From the NCBI RefSeq assembly GCF_000379625.1, contig NZ_KB903217.1, forward strand, positions 699,816-763,815: a stretch of DNA of 64,000 bases, given 5' to 3'. The notes under the pieces are model-generated. The model searched no databases, had not been told where the DNA came from, and worked only from the letters and a program-made list of their open reading frames with translations. The stretch comes from Actinomycetospora chiangmaiensis DSM 45062. GTDB taxonomy: Bacteria; Actinomycetota; Actinomycetes; Mycobacteriales; Pseudonocardiaceae. A program made the position numbers and the translations under genes. Of the stretch, positions 1 through 8,475 are shown piece by piece (within the stretch, counting starts at the first letter, position 1; each line of letters opens with the position of its first letter).

Positions 1-516
1 GTCGGCGTCGGCCACCTCGGCCACCGCGGCCTCGACGGCCGCGGCGAGCTCGGCCACCCGCGCCGCCTCGTCGTCGGGACCGCCCACCCGCGCGACGAGC
101 GCCGCGCCGTCCAGGCCGACCTCCTCGACGTCGACGACGCGGTCCCGCAGCGCGGCGGCGTCGTCGACGAGGGCGCCGAAGCCCCCGACCGTCGACATCA
201 TCGCGACCGTCCAGCCCTGCCCGGCGAGCGCCCGGTCGACCAGGTCGGTCGCCACCCCCGTGACCCGGGCCTCCGGTCCGCGACGACGGGTGCGGGCGTC
301 CGGGGTGCCCACGCTCAGGTTCACGGCGGGGTGGGTGAGCACCTCCTGTCGGTGCTCGACGTCGGCGGGGAGGTTCCAGCGGACGGCCCAGAAGCGGTCG
401 ACGAGCCCGTCGAGTCCCGGCGTGGGCGGGTAGCGCGCGAACGCCACGCGCTGTCGCAGCAGCCAGGGGTCGAGGATCCCGCGGCTGTCGCGGTCCACGG
501 GGGCCGGACCGGTCAT
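1..516 (-). CDS. AraC-family transcriptional regulator, N-terminal part (truncated by window edge)
   Basis: The frame is open from a minus-strand ATG at 514-516 to the window edge, giving 172 codons with no stop. Near the N-terminus it reads YPPTPGLDGLVDRFWAVRW and then QEVLTHPAVNLSVG. This matches, from memory, the cupin-like sensory domain (DUF6597 type) in front of many actinobacterial AraC regulators. The DNA-binding helix-turn-helix domain would lie beyond the left edge and is not visible. The gene is divergent from the gene starting at 599, with 82 bp between, so it may regulate that gene. Family assignment is moderately secure; the ligand is unknown. Confidence 0.6.
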   Translation of the reverse strand, partial: MTGPAPVDRDSRGILDPWLLRQRVAFARYPPTPGLDGLVDRFWAVRWNLPADVEHRQEVLTHPAVNLSVGTPDARTRRRGPEARVTGVATDLVDRALAGQGWTVAMMSTVGGFGALVDDAAALRDRVVDVEEVGLDGAALVARVGGPDDEAARVAELAAAVEAAVAEVADAD

Positions 517-598
517 GGGGGCAGTGTCCTCCGGGGTCCGCCGAGGTGTCGCGGAAGTTCAATCCCGACGGCGGGTCGCGGCGGCAGGCTCCCGGGCC

Positions 599-1171
599 AT
601 GACCGACACCCGCAGCCACGTGCACGCCGTCCTCACCGACCTGGCCGCCCTCCTCGACGACGTCGACGGCGACGCGTGGCACGCGCCGACGCCCTGCACC
701 GCGTTCGACGTCGCGGCACTCGCCGACCACGTGGTCGGCTGGTCCACGACGTTCGCGGCCGGCTACGCCGACCCGCAGGGTCGGGCGCCGGCCGGGCCGA
801 CCGACGTCGAGGGCGACCGGGCCGACGCGGTCCGGGCCGCGGCGACCGTCCTCGACGAGGCGCTGGCCGGTGGCGCGGCCGGGCGCCCGCTCTCCCTCGG
901 CGAGGCGGCCATGCCGGGGGAGATGGCGCTGTCGATGATCCTCTGGGAGTACCAGGTGCACGGCTGGGACCTGGCCGTGGCGCTGGGCCGGCCGTGGTCG
1001 CCGGACGAGCGGGGGCTCGAGGCGTCGCTGGCCTTCGCCCCGATGATGCTGACGCCCGACTACCAGGGCGAGGGCAAGCCGTTCGCGCCGCGGGTGCCGG
1101 TGCCCGACGACGCCCCGGCGCTGGATCGGCTTGTCGCGATCTCCGGCCGTGACCCGCAGTGGTCCGCCTGA
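599..1171 (+). CDS. TIGR03086-type / mycothiol-dependent maleylpyruvate isomerase-like protein
   Basis: 190 aa from the ATG at 599. An in-frame start at 515 would reach back into the start region of the opposite AraC gene, so the inner ATG is preferred. The N-terminal half has the DinB/MDMPI four-helix pattern: LDDVDGDAWHAPTPCTAFDV, then LADHVVGWS, whose His is usually a metal ligand in this fold. A later stretch, LWEYQVHGWDLAVALG, is typical of the TIGR03086 family. Members are probably metal- and mycothiol-linked enzymes, but most have no known substrate. The gene is divergent from an AraC-type regulator and converges on the F420-type oxidoreductase gene. The family call is good; the function is not established. 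Confidence 0.75.
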   Translation: MTDTRSHVHAVLTDLAALLDDVDGDAWHAPTPCTAFDVAALADHVVGWSTTFAAGYADPQGRAPAGPTDVEGDRADAVRAAATVLDEALAGGAAGRPLSLGEAAMPGEMALSMILWEYQVHGWDLAVALGRPWSPDERGLEASLAFAPMMLTPDYQGEGKPFAPRVPVPDDAPALDRLVAISGRDPQWSA

Positions 1172-1182
1172 GGCTCCGCCGG

Positions 1183-1232
1183 GACAGGAGAGCGTCGTCG
1201 CCGTCGTCCGGTGACGGCGACGACGCCCTGTC
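1183..1232. terminator. Bidirectional hairpin terminator between convergent genes
   Basis: A perfect 14-bp stem, 1192-1205 against 1213-1226, encloses a 7-nt loop. It is extended outward by GACAGG/CCTGTC across a 3-nt bulge. It lies between the stop of the 599-1171 gene and the convergent 1248-2288 gene. There is no U-tract, as is usual in actinobacteria. Confidence 0.7.
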
Positions 1233-1247
1233 AGGGACCGGGACGGC

Positions 1248-2288
1248 TCAGATCAGCGACTTGAGCGTCTCCAGCTGCGAGCGCACGTTCTCGTGCCCGG
1301 GGTGGAGCGGCATGATGTTGAGCTGCGTGACCCCGGCCTCGGCGAACTGCTTGAGCTGCGTGCGGACCTCGTCCTCGGTGCCGACCAGCGACACCGCGTG
1401 CGCCAGCTCGTCGGGGACGGCCGCCGCCGCCTCCTCCTTCCTGCCCGCGAGGTAGAGGTCCTGGATCTTCTCGGCCTCGTCGACGTAGCCGTACCGCTGC
1501 ATGAGCTGGTTGTAGAAGTTCTGGTCCTTCGCGCCCATGCCGCCGACGTAGAGGGCCATGGTCGGCTTGACGTACTGCAGCATCTCGCCGGCGCCCGGGC
1601 CGATCGCGAGGCCGACCGCGGTCGAGATGCCCAGCGGCCCGAGCTCGGGCGCCCGCTTCGCCTTCCCGGCCGCGAGCGGTTCGCCCCAGATCTCGTGCGC
1701 CTTGCCCGGGTGGAAGAACAGCGGCTCCCACACCTGCACGAGCTCCGCGGCCAGCTGCACGTTCTTCGGCCCGAGCGCTGCGAGCAGGATCGGGATGTCG
1801 GCGCGCACCGGGTGGTTGATGAGCTTGAGTGGCTTGCCCAGCCCGGTGCCCTTCTCCGGCGCGAGCGGCACCTCGTAGTACCTGCCGGAGTACTGGACCT
1901 TCTCCCGGCGCCACACCTGACGGCAGATGTCGACGATCTCGCGGGTGCGGCCGAGCGGGGCGTCGTAGCGGATGCCGTGGAAGCCCTCGATCACCTGCGG
2001 GCCGCTGGCCCCGATCCCGAGGGTGAAGCGGCCGTCCGAGACGTAGTCGAGGCCCGCCGCCGTCATCGCCGTGAGCGACGGGGTCCGCGTGTAGATCTGG
2101 ATGATCCCGCTGGCGAGCTCGAGGTGCTCCGTGCGGGCCGCGATGTAGCCGATCTGGCTGATGGCGTCGAACGTGTACGCCTCGCGGACCGCGACCGCGT
2201 CGAGGCCGGCCTTCTCCAGCTCGACGAGCTGATCGACGGTCTCGCGGAACCCCTCACCGCTGTAGGCGAGGCTCATCCCGATCTTCAC
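1248..2288 (-). CDS. LLM-class (luciferase-like) F420-dependent oxidoreductase
   Basis: 346 aa from ATG at 2288. It opens MKIGMSLAYSGEGF and has the bacterial-luciferase TIM-barrel signatures of the mycobacterial F420 group: VELEKAGLDAVAVREAY, an IIQIYTRTP strand and a long segment ending FTLGIGASGPQVIEGFHG. These enzymes use coenzyme F420, or sometimes FMN, for hydride transfer. F420 use here is inferred from the family. It lies 36 nt downstream of an acyl-CoA dehydrogenase on the same strand, probably as one transcript. That fits a role in oxidising a lipid or steroid-like substrate, but the substrate cannot be read from sequence. Confidence 0.85.
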   Translation of the reverse strand: MKIGMSLAYSGEGFRETVDQLVELEKAGLDAVAVREAYTFDAISQIGYIAARTEHLELASGIIQIYTRTPSLTAMTAAGLDYVSDGRFTLGIGASGPQVIEGFHGIRYDAPLGRTREIVDICRQVWRREKVQYSGRYYEVPLAPEKGTGLGKPLKLINHPVRADIPILLAALGPKNVQLAAELVQVWEPLFFHPGKAHEIWGEPLAAGKAKRAPELGPLGISTAVGLAIGPGAGEMLQYVKPTMALYVGGMGAKDQNFYNQLMQRYGYVDEAEKIQDLYLAGRKEEAAAAVPDELAHAVSLVGTEDEVRTQLKQFAEAGVTQLNIMPLHPGHENVRSQLETLKSLI

Positions 2289-2324
2289 TGCTCGGTTCCC
2301 TTCGACGAACGAGTCGGCACTGAC

Positions 2325-3467
2325 TCAGGCGAGGACGATCCGCCCGATGATCTCCTTCATGATCTCGGTGGTCCCGCCATAGATGGTCTGCACCCGGTTG
2401 TCGAGGAACGCCTTGGCCACCGGGTACTCGCGCATGTAGCCGTAGCCGCCGTGCAGCTGGAGGCACTGGTCGATGACCTCCTTGGCGGTCTCCGACGCCC
2501 AGTACTTCGCCATGGACGCCTCGGCGGGCCCGAGCGTCTTCGCGTTGAGCTCGGTGATGCAGCGGTCGACGAAGGCGCGGGTGACGGCGAGCTTCGTGGT
2601 CAGCTCGGCGACCTTGAACCGCGTGTTCTGCAGCGACGCGATGGGCCGCCCGAACGCGGTGCGCTCCTTGACGTAGGCGATCGTGTCCTCGAGGACCTTC
2701 TCGGCCCCGGCGGCCGCGGCGATCGCGATGGAGAGCCGCTCGCGGGGCAGGTTCTGCATCAGGTAGATGAAGCCCTGGCCCTCCTCGCCGAGGAGGTTCG
2801 AGGCGGGCACGCGGCAGTCGGTGAACGACAGCTCGGCGGTGTCCTGGGCCTTCATGCCGATCTTGTCGAGGTTGCGTCCCCGCTCGAAGCCCGGGGTGTC
2901 GCGCTCGACCGCGATCAGCGAGAAGCCGCGGGACCCGGCGTCGGGATCGGTCTTGGCGACGACGATCACCAGGTCGGACATGATGCCGTTGGTGATGAAG
3001 GTCTTCGCGCCGTTGATGACCCACTCGTCGCCGTCGCGGACCGCGCGGGTCTGGATGCCCTGCAGGTCGGAGCCGGTGCCCGGCTCGGTCATGGCGATGG
3101 CCGTGATCATCTCGCCCGAGCAGAAGCGCGGCAGCCAGCGCTCCTTCTGCTCCTCGGTGGTGAGCTCGGTGAGATAGGGCGTGACGACGTCGTTCGCGAG
3201 CGGGAAGCCCAGCCCGGAGAACCCGCCGCGGGCGATCTCCTCGGACAGGATCCACAGGAACGTCAGGTCGTCGGAGCCGCCGCCGCCGAAGCGCTCCGGG
3301 ACGTCCAGGCCGAGCAGACCGGTCTTGCCCGCCTGCAGCCAGACCTCCCGGCTGACGTGCCCCTGGCTCTCCCACTCCTCGTGGTGGGGCGCGACCTCCT
3401 TCTCCAGGAAGTCGCGCACCATCTCCCGGAACGCCTGGTGTTCGTCGGTGAAGATCGTGCGCTCCAC
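2325..3467 (-). CDS. Acyl-CoA dehydrogenase (FadE type)
   Basis: 380 aa, usual family length. I chose the GTG at 3465-3467 (VERTIFTDEHQAF) because AGGAG lies 7 nt upstream; the open frame continues to 3599 but that extension is low-complexity. It catalyses FAD-dependent alpha,beta-desaturation of an acyl-CoA. Visible signatures are TEPGTGSDLQG (FAD/substrate loop), YVKERTAFGRPI, QLHGGYGYM and a C-terminal YGGTTEIMKEIIGR. The last has Gly where medium-chain enzymes carry the catalytic Glu (YEGT), so the base should lie in the helix-G position used by the long-chain/isovaleryl group. It is the first gene of a fadE-oxidoreductase pair and divergent from a fadD. Confidence 0.92.
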   Translation of the reverse strand: MERTIFTDEHQAFREMVRDFLEKEVAPHHEEWESQGHVSREVWLQAGKTGLLGLDVPERFGGGGSDDLTFLWILSEEIARGGFSGLGFPLANDVVTPYLTELTTEEQKERWLPRFCSGEMITAIAMTEPGTGSDLQGIQTRAVRDGDEWVINGAKTFITNGIMSDLVIVVAKTDPDAGSRGFSLIAVERDTPGFERGRNLDKIGMKAQDTAELSFTDCRVPASNLLGEEGQGFIYLMQNLPRERLSIAIAAAAGAEKVLEDTIAYVKERTAFGRPIASLQNTRFKVAELTTKLAVTRAFVDRCITELNAKTLGPAEASMAKYWASETAKEVIDQCLQLHGGYGYMREYPVAKAFLDNRVQTIYGGTTEIMKEIIGRIVLA

Positions 3468-3634
3468 GGGCGTGCTCCTCTCGCGGGGTGTGGCCCCAGC
3501 GTCCCCGGACCCAACGGTAACAGTCAAGCCTGACTCTTCCGGCTCCCCGCGCGGGACGGCTACGGTGCCGCAGGCGGTGTGTCGGCGATCACCACGCACC
3601 CGTTTCGTCCGATTCCCGCTCCCGAGGAGACGTC
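3468..3634. promoter_or_regulatory. Divergent promoter region between fadE and fadD
   Basis: This 167-bp gap separates divergent fadE and fadD. It contains the inverted repeat AGTCA-AGCC-TGACT at 3522-3535 and, overlapping on the minus strand, TTGACTGTTACCGTT. The GTTACCGT part resembles elements at 5324 and 14572. A TetR- or GntR-type repressor site is plausible, but no regulator is identified. Confidence 0.35.
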
Positions 3635-5158
3635 GTGACCGCGTCCGCCCCGTTCCGCCTCACCGACGTCGTGCGCGACCACGCCCGCGAGCACGGTGAC
3701 CGGGTCGCCCTCACCGCCGGCGACACCCGCCTGACCTACGCCGAGCTCGAGGACCGCTCCGCCCGGGTCGCGGGGGGCCTGCGTGCGCTGGGGCTCGGTG
3801 AGGGCGGCCGGGTGGTGTGGATCGGCAAGAACGCGACCCCGTTCTTCGAGCTGCTCTTCGGCGCGGCGGCGGTCCGGGCCGCGGTGGCGCCGCTGAACCT
3901 GCGGCTCACCCCGGCCGAGCTGATCGACCTGACCGACGACGCCGAGGCGGGCCTCGTCGTCCTGGGCCCGGAGTTCGCGGGCCTCCGCGAGAAGCTCGGT
4001 GAGCGGGAGGTCCTCGTCGTCGGGGAGGACTACGAGGCGTGGGTCGACGGCCTGACCGACCGGGTGGACCCGTCGCCGGACGCGCAGGACGACGACGCGG
4101 TGCTGCAGCTCTACACCTCCGGCACCACGGGGCGGGCCAAGGGCGTGCTGCTCGCGCACGGCAACTTCTCCGCGCTGCTCTCGGTCGGCGGGCACTGGGG
4201 CTTCGACGACGACTCGGTCGGCCTCTGCGCGATGCCGCTCTTCCACATCGGCGGCTCGGGCTTCGCGCTGGTGTGCCTGTCCTTCGGGGCCCGCGTGGTG
4301 CTCGTCGCCGACATCGTCCCCGAGCAGCTGCTCGACACCATGGAGCAGGAGCGCGTCTCGAACGCGTTCCTCGTGCCCGCCGTGCTGCAGATGCTCTGCG
4401 GCGTCCCCGGCGCGGCCGACCGCGACTGGTCCCGGCTGCGTGCGGTGGCCTACGGCGCGTCGCCGATCACCGGCACGGTGCTGAACACGGTGCTCGAGAC
4501 GTTCAAGGCGCCGCTGTTCCAGGTGTACGGCGCCACCGAGACCACCGGCGCGATCACCCAGCTCGACCCCGAGGACCACGACCCGGACGGTCCGCGCGCC
4601 CACCTGATGCGCTCGGCCGGCAAGGCCTACCCGTGGGTGGAGCTCAAGATCGTGCGCGACGAGGAGGACCTCGGGCCGAACGAGATCGGGGAGGTGTACA
4701 TCCGCTCCGCGCAGGTGACGGCGGGCTACTGGCGGCGCCCGGAGGAGACGGAGAAGGCGCTCACCCCCGACGGCTGGCTCCGCACGGGCGACGGCGGCTA
4801 CCTCGACGAGGAGGGCTACCTGTTCCTGACCGACCGGATCAAGGACATGATCGTCACCGGCGCGGAGAACGTGTACCCGATCGAGGTGGAGAACGTCGTC
4901 GCGCAGCACCCCGCCGTCGCCGACGTGGCCGTGATCGGCGTGCCCCACGAGAAGTGGGGCGAGGAGGTCAAGGCGGTCGTCGTCGCGCACGAGGGCCGGA
5001 CGATCGACCCCGACGAGCTCGTGGCGTGGACCAAGGAGCGCATCGCGGGCTTCAAGCGGCCCCGCTCGGTGGACGTCGTCGACGCGCTGCCCCGCAACGC
5101 GACGGGCAAGATCCTCAAGAAGGACCTGCGCGCGCAGTACGGCGGCGAGCCTTCCTGA
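3635..5158 (+). CDS. Acyl-CoA synthetase / AMP-dependent ligase (FadD type)
   Basis: 507 aa from GTG 3635, with GAGGAGA just upstream. It activates a carboxylic acid to an acyl-adenylate and then to a CoA thioester. The AMP-binding P-loop is YTSGTTGRAKG at about residues 160-170. YGATETTGAI (A5) and GWLRTGDGGYLDEEG (A7) follow, then DRIKDMIVTGAENVYP in the hinge (A8). The C-terminal catalytic lysine is in PRNATGKILKKDL (A10). All core motifs are intact. It resembles the FadD13-like medium-length ligases. It is divergent from fadE and upstream of the ferredoxin-P450 pair. The substrate (fatty acid, aromatic acid or steroid side chain) is not determinable. Confidence 0.92.
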   Translation: MTASAPFRLTDVVRDHAREHGDRVALTAGDTRLTYAELEDRSARVAGGLRALGLGEGGRVVWIGKNATPFFELLFGAAAVRAAVAPLNLRLTPAELIDLTDDAEAGLVVLGPEFAGLREKLGEREVLVVGEDYEAWVDGLTDRVDPSPDAQDDDAVLQLYTSGTTGRAKGVLLAHGNFSALLSVGGHWGFDDDSVGLCAMPLFHIGGSGFALVCLSFGARVVLVADIVPEQLLDTMEQERVSNAFLVPAVLQMLCGVPGAADRDWSRLRAVAYGASPITGTVLNTVLETFKAPLFQVYGATETTGAITQLDPEDHDPDGPRAHLMRSAGKAYPWVELKIVRDEEDLGPNEIGEVYIRSAQVTAGYWRRPEETEKALTPDGWLRTGDGGYLDEEGYLFLTDRIKDMIVTGAENVYPIEVENVVAQHPAVADVAVIGVPHEKWGEEVKAVVVAHEGRTIDPDELVAWTKERIAGFKRPRSVDVVDALPRNATGKILKKDLRAQYGGEPS

Positions 5159-5311
5159 CGTCGGGTCGCCCCCGCTGCGCGGGCCGGTGCCGCCGGCTCC
5201 GGTGCCGGAGTGCCACCGACACCGAGATCACGCGCCGCGGGCGACTCCGATCGTCACTCGAACGTCGCCGTCCGGGTACAGGGCGGCTGATGTGACGTCG
5301 GTCGCGTCCGT

Positions 5312-5331
5312 ACCGTAGTTCATGTTACGGT
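5312..5331. promoter_or_regulatory. Inverted repeat upstream of ferredoxin-P450 pair
   Basis: ACCGTA and TACGGT arms of 6 bp flank an 8-nt spacer, ending 33 nt before the ferredoxin start. The TACGGT arm also fits a TANNNT -10 box, so this may be a promoter overlapped by an operator. The rest of the 5159-5364 gap shows nothing recognisable. Confidence 0.3.
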
Positions 5332-5364
5332 GGCTCGACGTCGTCGTTCCGAACGGAGGCACTC

Positions 5365-5556
5365 ATGAAGATCGTCGTGGACTACGACCGGTGCAGCGGG
5401 CTGGGCATGTGCGAGTCGATCGCGCCGGACGTCTTCGAGGTCGAGGACGACGGGTCGCTGACCCTGCACCTCACCGAGGTGCCGGACGGTCGCGAGGACG
5501 AGATCCGGCAGGCCTGCGAGGCGTGCCCCACCGAGGCGCTCTCTCTGCAGGACTGA
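5365..5556 (+). CDS. [3Fe-4S] ferredoxin, P450 electron donor
   Basis: 63 aa from ATG 5365. Cluster ligands are Cys10, Cys16 and Cys54 (in CPTEAL). The position that would be the fourth ligand in a 4Fe-4S protein, residue 13, is Leu. This is the pattern of the small 3Fe-4S ferredoxins that reduce actinobacterial cytochromes P450. Cys51 is a fourth cysteine, not in the usual ligand spacing. The gene is 95 nt upstream of a P450 gene on the same strand, so the two very probably form a redox pair. No reductase gene is nearby; it would come from elsewhere in the genome. Confidence 0.92.
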   Translation: MKIVVDYDRCSGLGMCESIAPDVFEVEDDGSLTLHLTEVPDGREDEIRQACEACPTEALSLQD

Positions 5557-5651
5557 CCGCCGCACCGCCCCGCCCGCGCCCCCGCCGCCCACCACCACGC
5601 TCCGCGGCGGGGGTCCGCCACCGCCGACGGACGCGAGGAGTCGACCCCACC

Positions 5652-6905
5652 ATGACCACTGCCCCCGACCAGCTCGACCTGTCGTCGCTCGACTTCTGGT
5701 CGCGGTCGACCGCCGAGCGCGAGGAGACGTTCGCCCCGCTCCGGACGGAGGCCCCGGTCAGCTGGCACCCCGCGCCCGAGGGCGTCATGGGCAGACCCGA
5801 GGGCGAGGGCGGGTTCTGGGCCGTCGTCCGCCACGCCGACATCGCGTACGTCTCCAAGAACCCGAAGCTGTTCTGCTCGCGGCAGGGCGTCCAGTTCCAG
5901 GACGCGCCGCCGGATCTGCTGGAGGCCAGCCAGTCGTTCCTCGCGATGGACTCGCCGCGGCACACCCAACTGCGCAAGATCGTCGGCTCGGCGTTCACCC
6001 CGAAGCGGATCGCGAAGCTCGAGGACACGATCGCGGCGCGGGCCGCGACGATCGTCGACGAGATGCTGGAGCACGGGGACGGCGACTTCGTCCAGCTCGT
6101 CTGTCGACGCCTCCCGATGGCGATGATCTACGACATGATGGGACTGCCCGTCGAGCAGCAGAGCGACCTCGCCGAGGCCGCCGACCTGCTGGTGTCGGCG
6201 AACGACGCCGAGGTCCGGGCCGCCCACGGCGTCGACGACCCGCTGGAGCTCATGGGCCAGGCCATGTTCGCGCTGACCGGACCGGGCCTGCAGCTCGCCG
6301 AGGAGCGCCGCGCGCACCCGCAGGACGACCTCATGACCGCCCTCGTGCAGGCCGAGGTCGACGGGCAGCGGCTGACCGACGCGGAGATCGGCGCCTTCTT
6401 CGTGCTGCTCTCGGTCGCCGGCAACGACACGACCCGCAACACCATCGCCCACACCGCCGTCGCGCTGACCGAGTTCCGCGACGAACGCCGCCGTCTCGCC
6501 GCCGACCCCGACGCGCTGATGGGGACCGCGGTCGAGGAGATGGTCCGCTGGGCCTCCCCGGTGCTGACGTTCCGCCGCACGGCCACGGAGGACACCGAGC
6601 TCGGCGGGCAGCGGATCGCGGCGGGCGACAAGGTCGTCATGTTCTACGAGTCCGGCAACCGCGACACCGAGGTGTTCGCCGACCCGCTGCGGTTCGACGT
6701 CGGCCGTGACCCGAACCCGCACCAGGGCTTCGGTGGCGGTGGGCCGCACTTCTGCATGGGCAACCAGCTCGCCCGCACCCAGCTGCGTGAGGTCTGGCGG
6801 CGCCTGCTCGCCGTCGTGCCCGACTTCGAGGTCGGCGAGCCCGCCCGTCTGACGAGCAACTTCGTCAACGCGGTGAAGTCCCTGCCGATCCAGCTCCACC
6901 GCTGA
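5652..6905 (+). CDS. Cytochrome P450 (CYP124/125/142-like)
   Basis: 417 aa from ATG 5652, normal bacterial P450 length. The open frame runs upstream through the ferredoxin region, but that part is a shadow. Hallmarks are I-helix AGNDTT at residues 256-261, ExxR at Glu296-Arg299, and the haem loop FGGGGPHFC with proximal Cys368. GNDTTRN and FGGGGPHFCMG recall the mycobacterial CYP124/125/142 group that hydroxylates methyl-branched lipids and the cholesterol side chain. That comparison is from memory. It is a cytoplasmic monooxygenase fed by the upstream ferredoxin. With the neighbouring SDR, ALDH and FadD genes it suggests terminal or omega oxidation followed by CoA activation. Confidence 0.93.
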   Translation: MTTAPDQLDLSSLDFWSRSTAEREETFAPLRTEAPVSWHPAPEGVMGRPEGEGGFWAVVRHADIAYVSKNPKLFCSRQGVQFQDAPPDLLEASQSFLAMDSPRHTQLRKIVGSAFTPKRIAKLEDTIAARAATIVDEMLEHGDGDFVQLVCRRLPMAMIYDMMGLPVEQQSDLAEAADLLVSANDAEVRAAHGVDDPLELMGQAMFALTGPGLQLAEERRAHPQDDLMTALVQAEVDGQRLTDAEIGAFFVLLSVAGNDTTRNTIAHTAVALTEFRDERRRLAADPDALMGTAVEEMVRWASPVLTFRRTATEDTELGGQRIAAGDKVVMFYESGNRDTEVFADPLRFDVGRDPNPHQGFGGGGPHFCMGNQLARTQLREVWRRLLAVVPDFEVGEPARLTSNFVNAVKSLPIQLHR

Positions 6906-6947
6906 CGGCGCGGGCCCGGCGGTCGCGGCCGTCGGACCCGCCCGCCG

Positions 6948-7787
6948 TCAGGCCCCGACGCGCTCGTCGTAGGCCCGGCGCGCGTCAACGTCGGCGCGGG
7001 CGAGCACCTTCGCCGCCCCGAGCAGGCCGGAGAGACCGTCGCGCACCGCGCGCGGCAGGAGGGTCATCGCCACGTACAGCGGGCGGCCCGTGGACGGGAC
7101 CCAGGTCTCGAAGCGCGGGCGGCGGATCACCGCCACGATCGCCTCGGCCACCTCCTCGGCGCTCACGGTGCGCTGCCCCGTGACCGTCCCCAGCCCGGAG
7201 CCGAGCTCGGTCGAGACGATCATCGGGATCACCACCGACGCGTCCACCCCGGTGCCCTCGAGTTCCGAGCGCAGGGCCTCGGTGAGCCCGACGACGGCGT
7301 ACTTCGTCGCGCTGTAGGTGGCGGCGCCCGCGAGCGCGACCCGACCGACCGCGGACGACACGTTGACGATGTGACCGCGACCGCGGGCGACCATCGCGGG
7401 GGCGGCGAGCTTCACGCCGTGCAGCACGCCGTGCAGGTTCACGTCGACGATGCGGCGGGCGCGGGCGTCGGTCTCGTCCACGAGCGGGCCGAGCGGCATG
7501 ATCCCGGCGTTGTTGACGAGCACGTCGACCGGCCCCAGGGCGGTGGTGACCGCCTCCAGGAAGGCCGCGAACGACGCCCGATCGGCGACGTCGAGCGGCA
7601 GGCCCACGACGCGGGTCCCGGTCGGGTCGACCCCGGTCGCCACCGCGGCGGTGTGCTCGGCGTCGAGGTCCCCGATCGCGACGAGGGCGCCGCGGGCCAC
7701 CAGCGCCCGCGCGGTCGCGAGCCCGATGCCGCGGGCCCCTCCGGTGACGGCGACGACGAGTCCGGTGAGATCGGGGTGGCGCGACAC
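6948..7787 (-). CDS. Short-chain dehydrogenase/reductase (SDR)
   Basis: 279 aa from GTG 7785-7787; GAGAGGA lies a few bases upstream and the longer frame to 7850 would run into the TetR gene. This is a classical SDR: TGGARGIG cofactor loop (15-22), NNAG (92-95), Ser around 144-145, and Tyr158-x3-Lys162 in YSATKYA. It should oxidise or reduce an alcohol/carbonyl with NAD(P)H; Asp40 after the second strand (IGDLD) suggests NAD(H). It lies 22 nt downstream of the TetR gene on the same strand, so the two probably form an operon and the regulator may control it. Substrate unknown; a lipid alcohol fits the context. Confidence 0.9.
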   Translation of the reverse strand: MSRHPDLTGLVVAVTGGARGIGLATARALVARGALVAIGDLDAEHTAAVATGVDPTGTRVVGLPLDVADRASFAAFLEAVTTALGPVDVLVNNAGIMPLGPLVDETDARARRIVDVNLHGVLHGVKLAAPAMVARGRGHIVNVSSAVGRVALAGAATYSATKYAVVGLTEALRSELEGTGVDASVVIPMIVSTELGSGLGTVTGQRTVSAEEVAEAIVAVIRRPRFETWVPSTGRPLYVAMTLLPRAVRDGLSGLLGAAKVLARADVDARRAYDERVGA

Positions 7788-7809
7788 GGGGGTCCTCTCG
7801 CAGATGGGG

Positions 7810-8385
7810 TCAGTCGGTCGACACGCGGCGCTCGAGCGCCGCGGTGGCATGGCCGCGGACGAGGACCTCGAACTGGTCGAGCTGCGCGGCGAGGTCCACG
7901 GGCGGGCCGGAGTGGTGCAGCTGCTGGTGGCCGACGAGCACGCTGAGCGCGACCTCGGCGAGCGTCGCGGTCAGCTCCTCGTCGGCGATCAGCGGGGCGA
8001 GCACCTCGCGCAGGGCGTCGCGGCGCAGGTCGTCGACGCGCTGCTGGGCCGCGGCGACGACCTCGTCGGTGCCGGCCCACCGCCGGATGGCCGTCTCGGC
8101 CTCGTGCGGGACGGTCAGGGCGAGCCGTTTCATCAGCTCCACCCGCTCGACGGGGTCGGACTCGCGGCGCACCAGCTCCACCAGCCGGTGCACCTCCTCC
8201 TGCGTCCAGTGCTCGAGCAGACCCGCGACGAAGCCGTCCCAGTTGCCGAAGTGGTGGTAGAAGCTCCCGCTGGTCACGCCCACCTCGCGGCACAGGCGAC
8301 CGATCCGGAGGGCGGGCAGCCCGGGGCCCGCGAGCAGGCGCATCGCGGCGGCGAAGTAGGTCTCGGGGGACGCCGTCCGGGACAT
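7810..8385 (-). CDS. TetR/AcrR-family transcriptional regulator
   Basis: 191 aa from ATG 8383-8385, with AGGAG 6 nt upstream; an ATG ten codons earlier lacks such a site. The N-terminal helix-turn-helix is seen at about residues 27-48, IGRLCREVGVTSGSFYHHFG, which is the TetR signature. The C-terminal ligand domain is unremarkable. It is divergent from the aldehyde dehydrogenase operon and cotranscribed with the SDR. It is therefore the natural candidate repressor of the 8386-8475 divergent promoter, with an acyl-CoA or aldehyde as possible inducer (inference). Confidence 0.9.
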   Translation of the reverse strand: MSRTASPETYFAAAMRLLAGPGLPALRIGRLCREVGVTSGSFYHHFGNWDGFVAGLLEHWTQEEVHRLVELVRRESDPVERVELMKRLALTVPHEAETAIRRWAGTDEVVAAAQQRVDDLRRDALREVLAPLIADEELTATLAEVALSVLVGHQQLHHSGPPVDLAAQLDQFEVLVRGHATAALERRVSTD

Positions 8386-8475
8386 GCCGGGCTCCTTCCC
8401 ACGGTCTTGATCCACGGCCGTAACGCACTATACGTTGTGGTTCCGCCCCCGGGCGTGCCGTCGAGGAGGACGTCG
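8386..8475. promoter_or_regulatory. Divergent tetR / aldehyde dehydrogenase promoter-operator
   Basis: The 90-bp gap contains CCGTAACG-CACTATACGTTGTGG near 8418-8440. On the minus strand TATAGT is a good -10 for tetR. The arms AACG/CGTT around CACTATA form a short inverted repeat that could be a TetR operator. It is the only AT-rich spot in the gap. Confidence 0.4.

Noticed and set aside
5322-5651. Long in-frame N-terminal extension of the P450
   Set aside because: It overlaps the ferredoxin gene in another frame and has no P450 homology; the ATG at 5652 gives the normal length.
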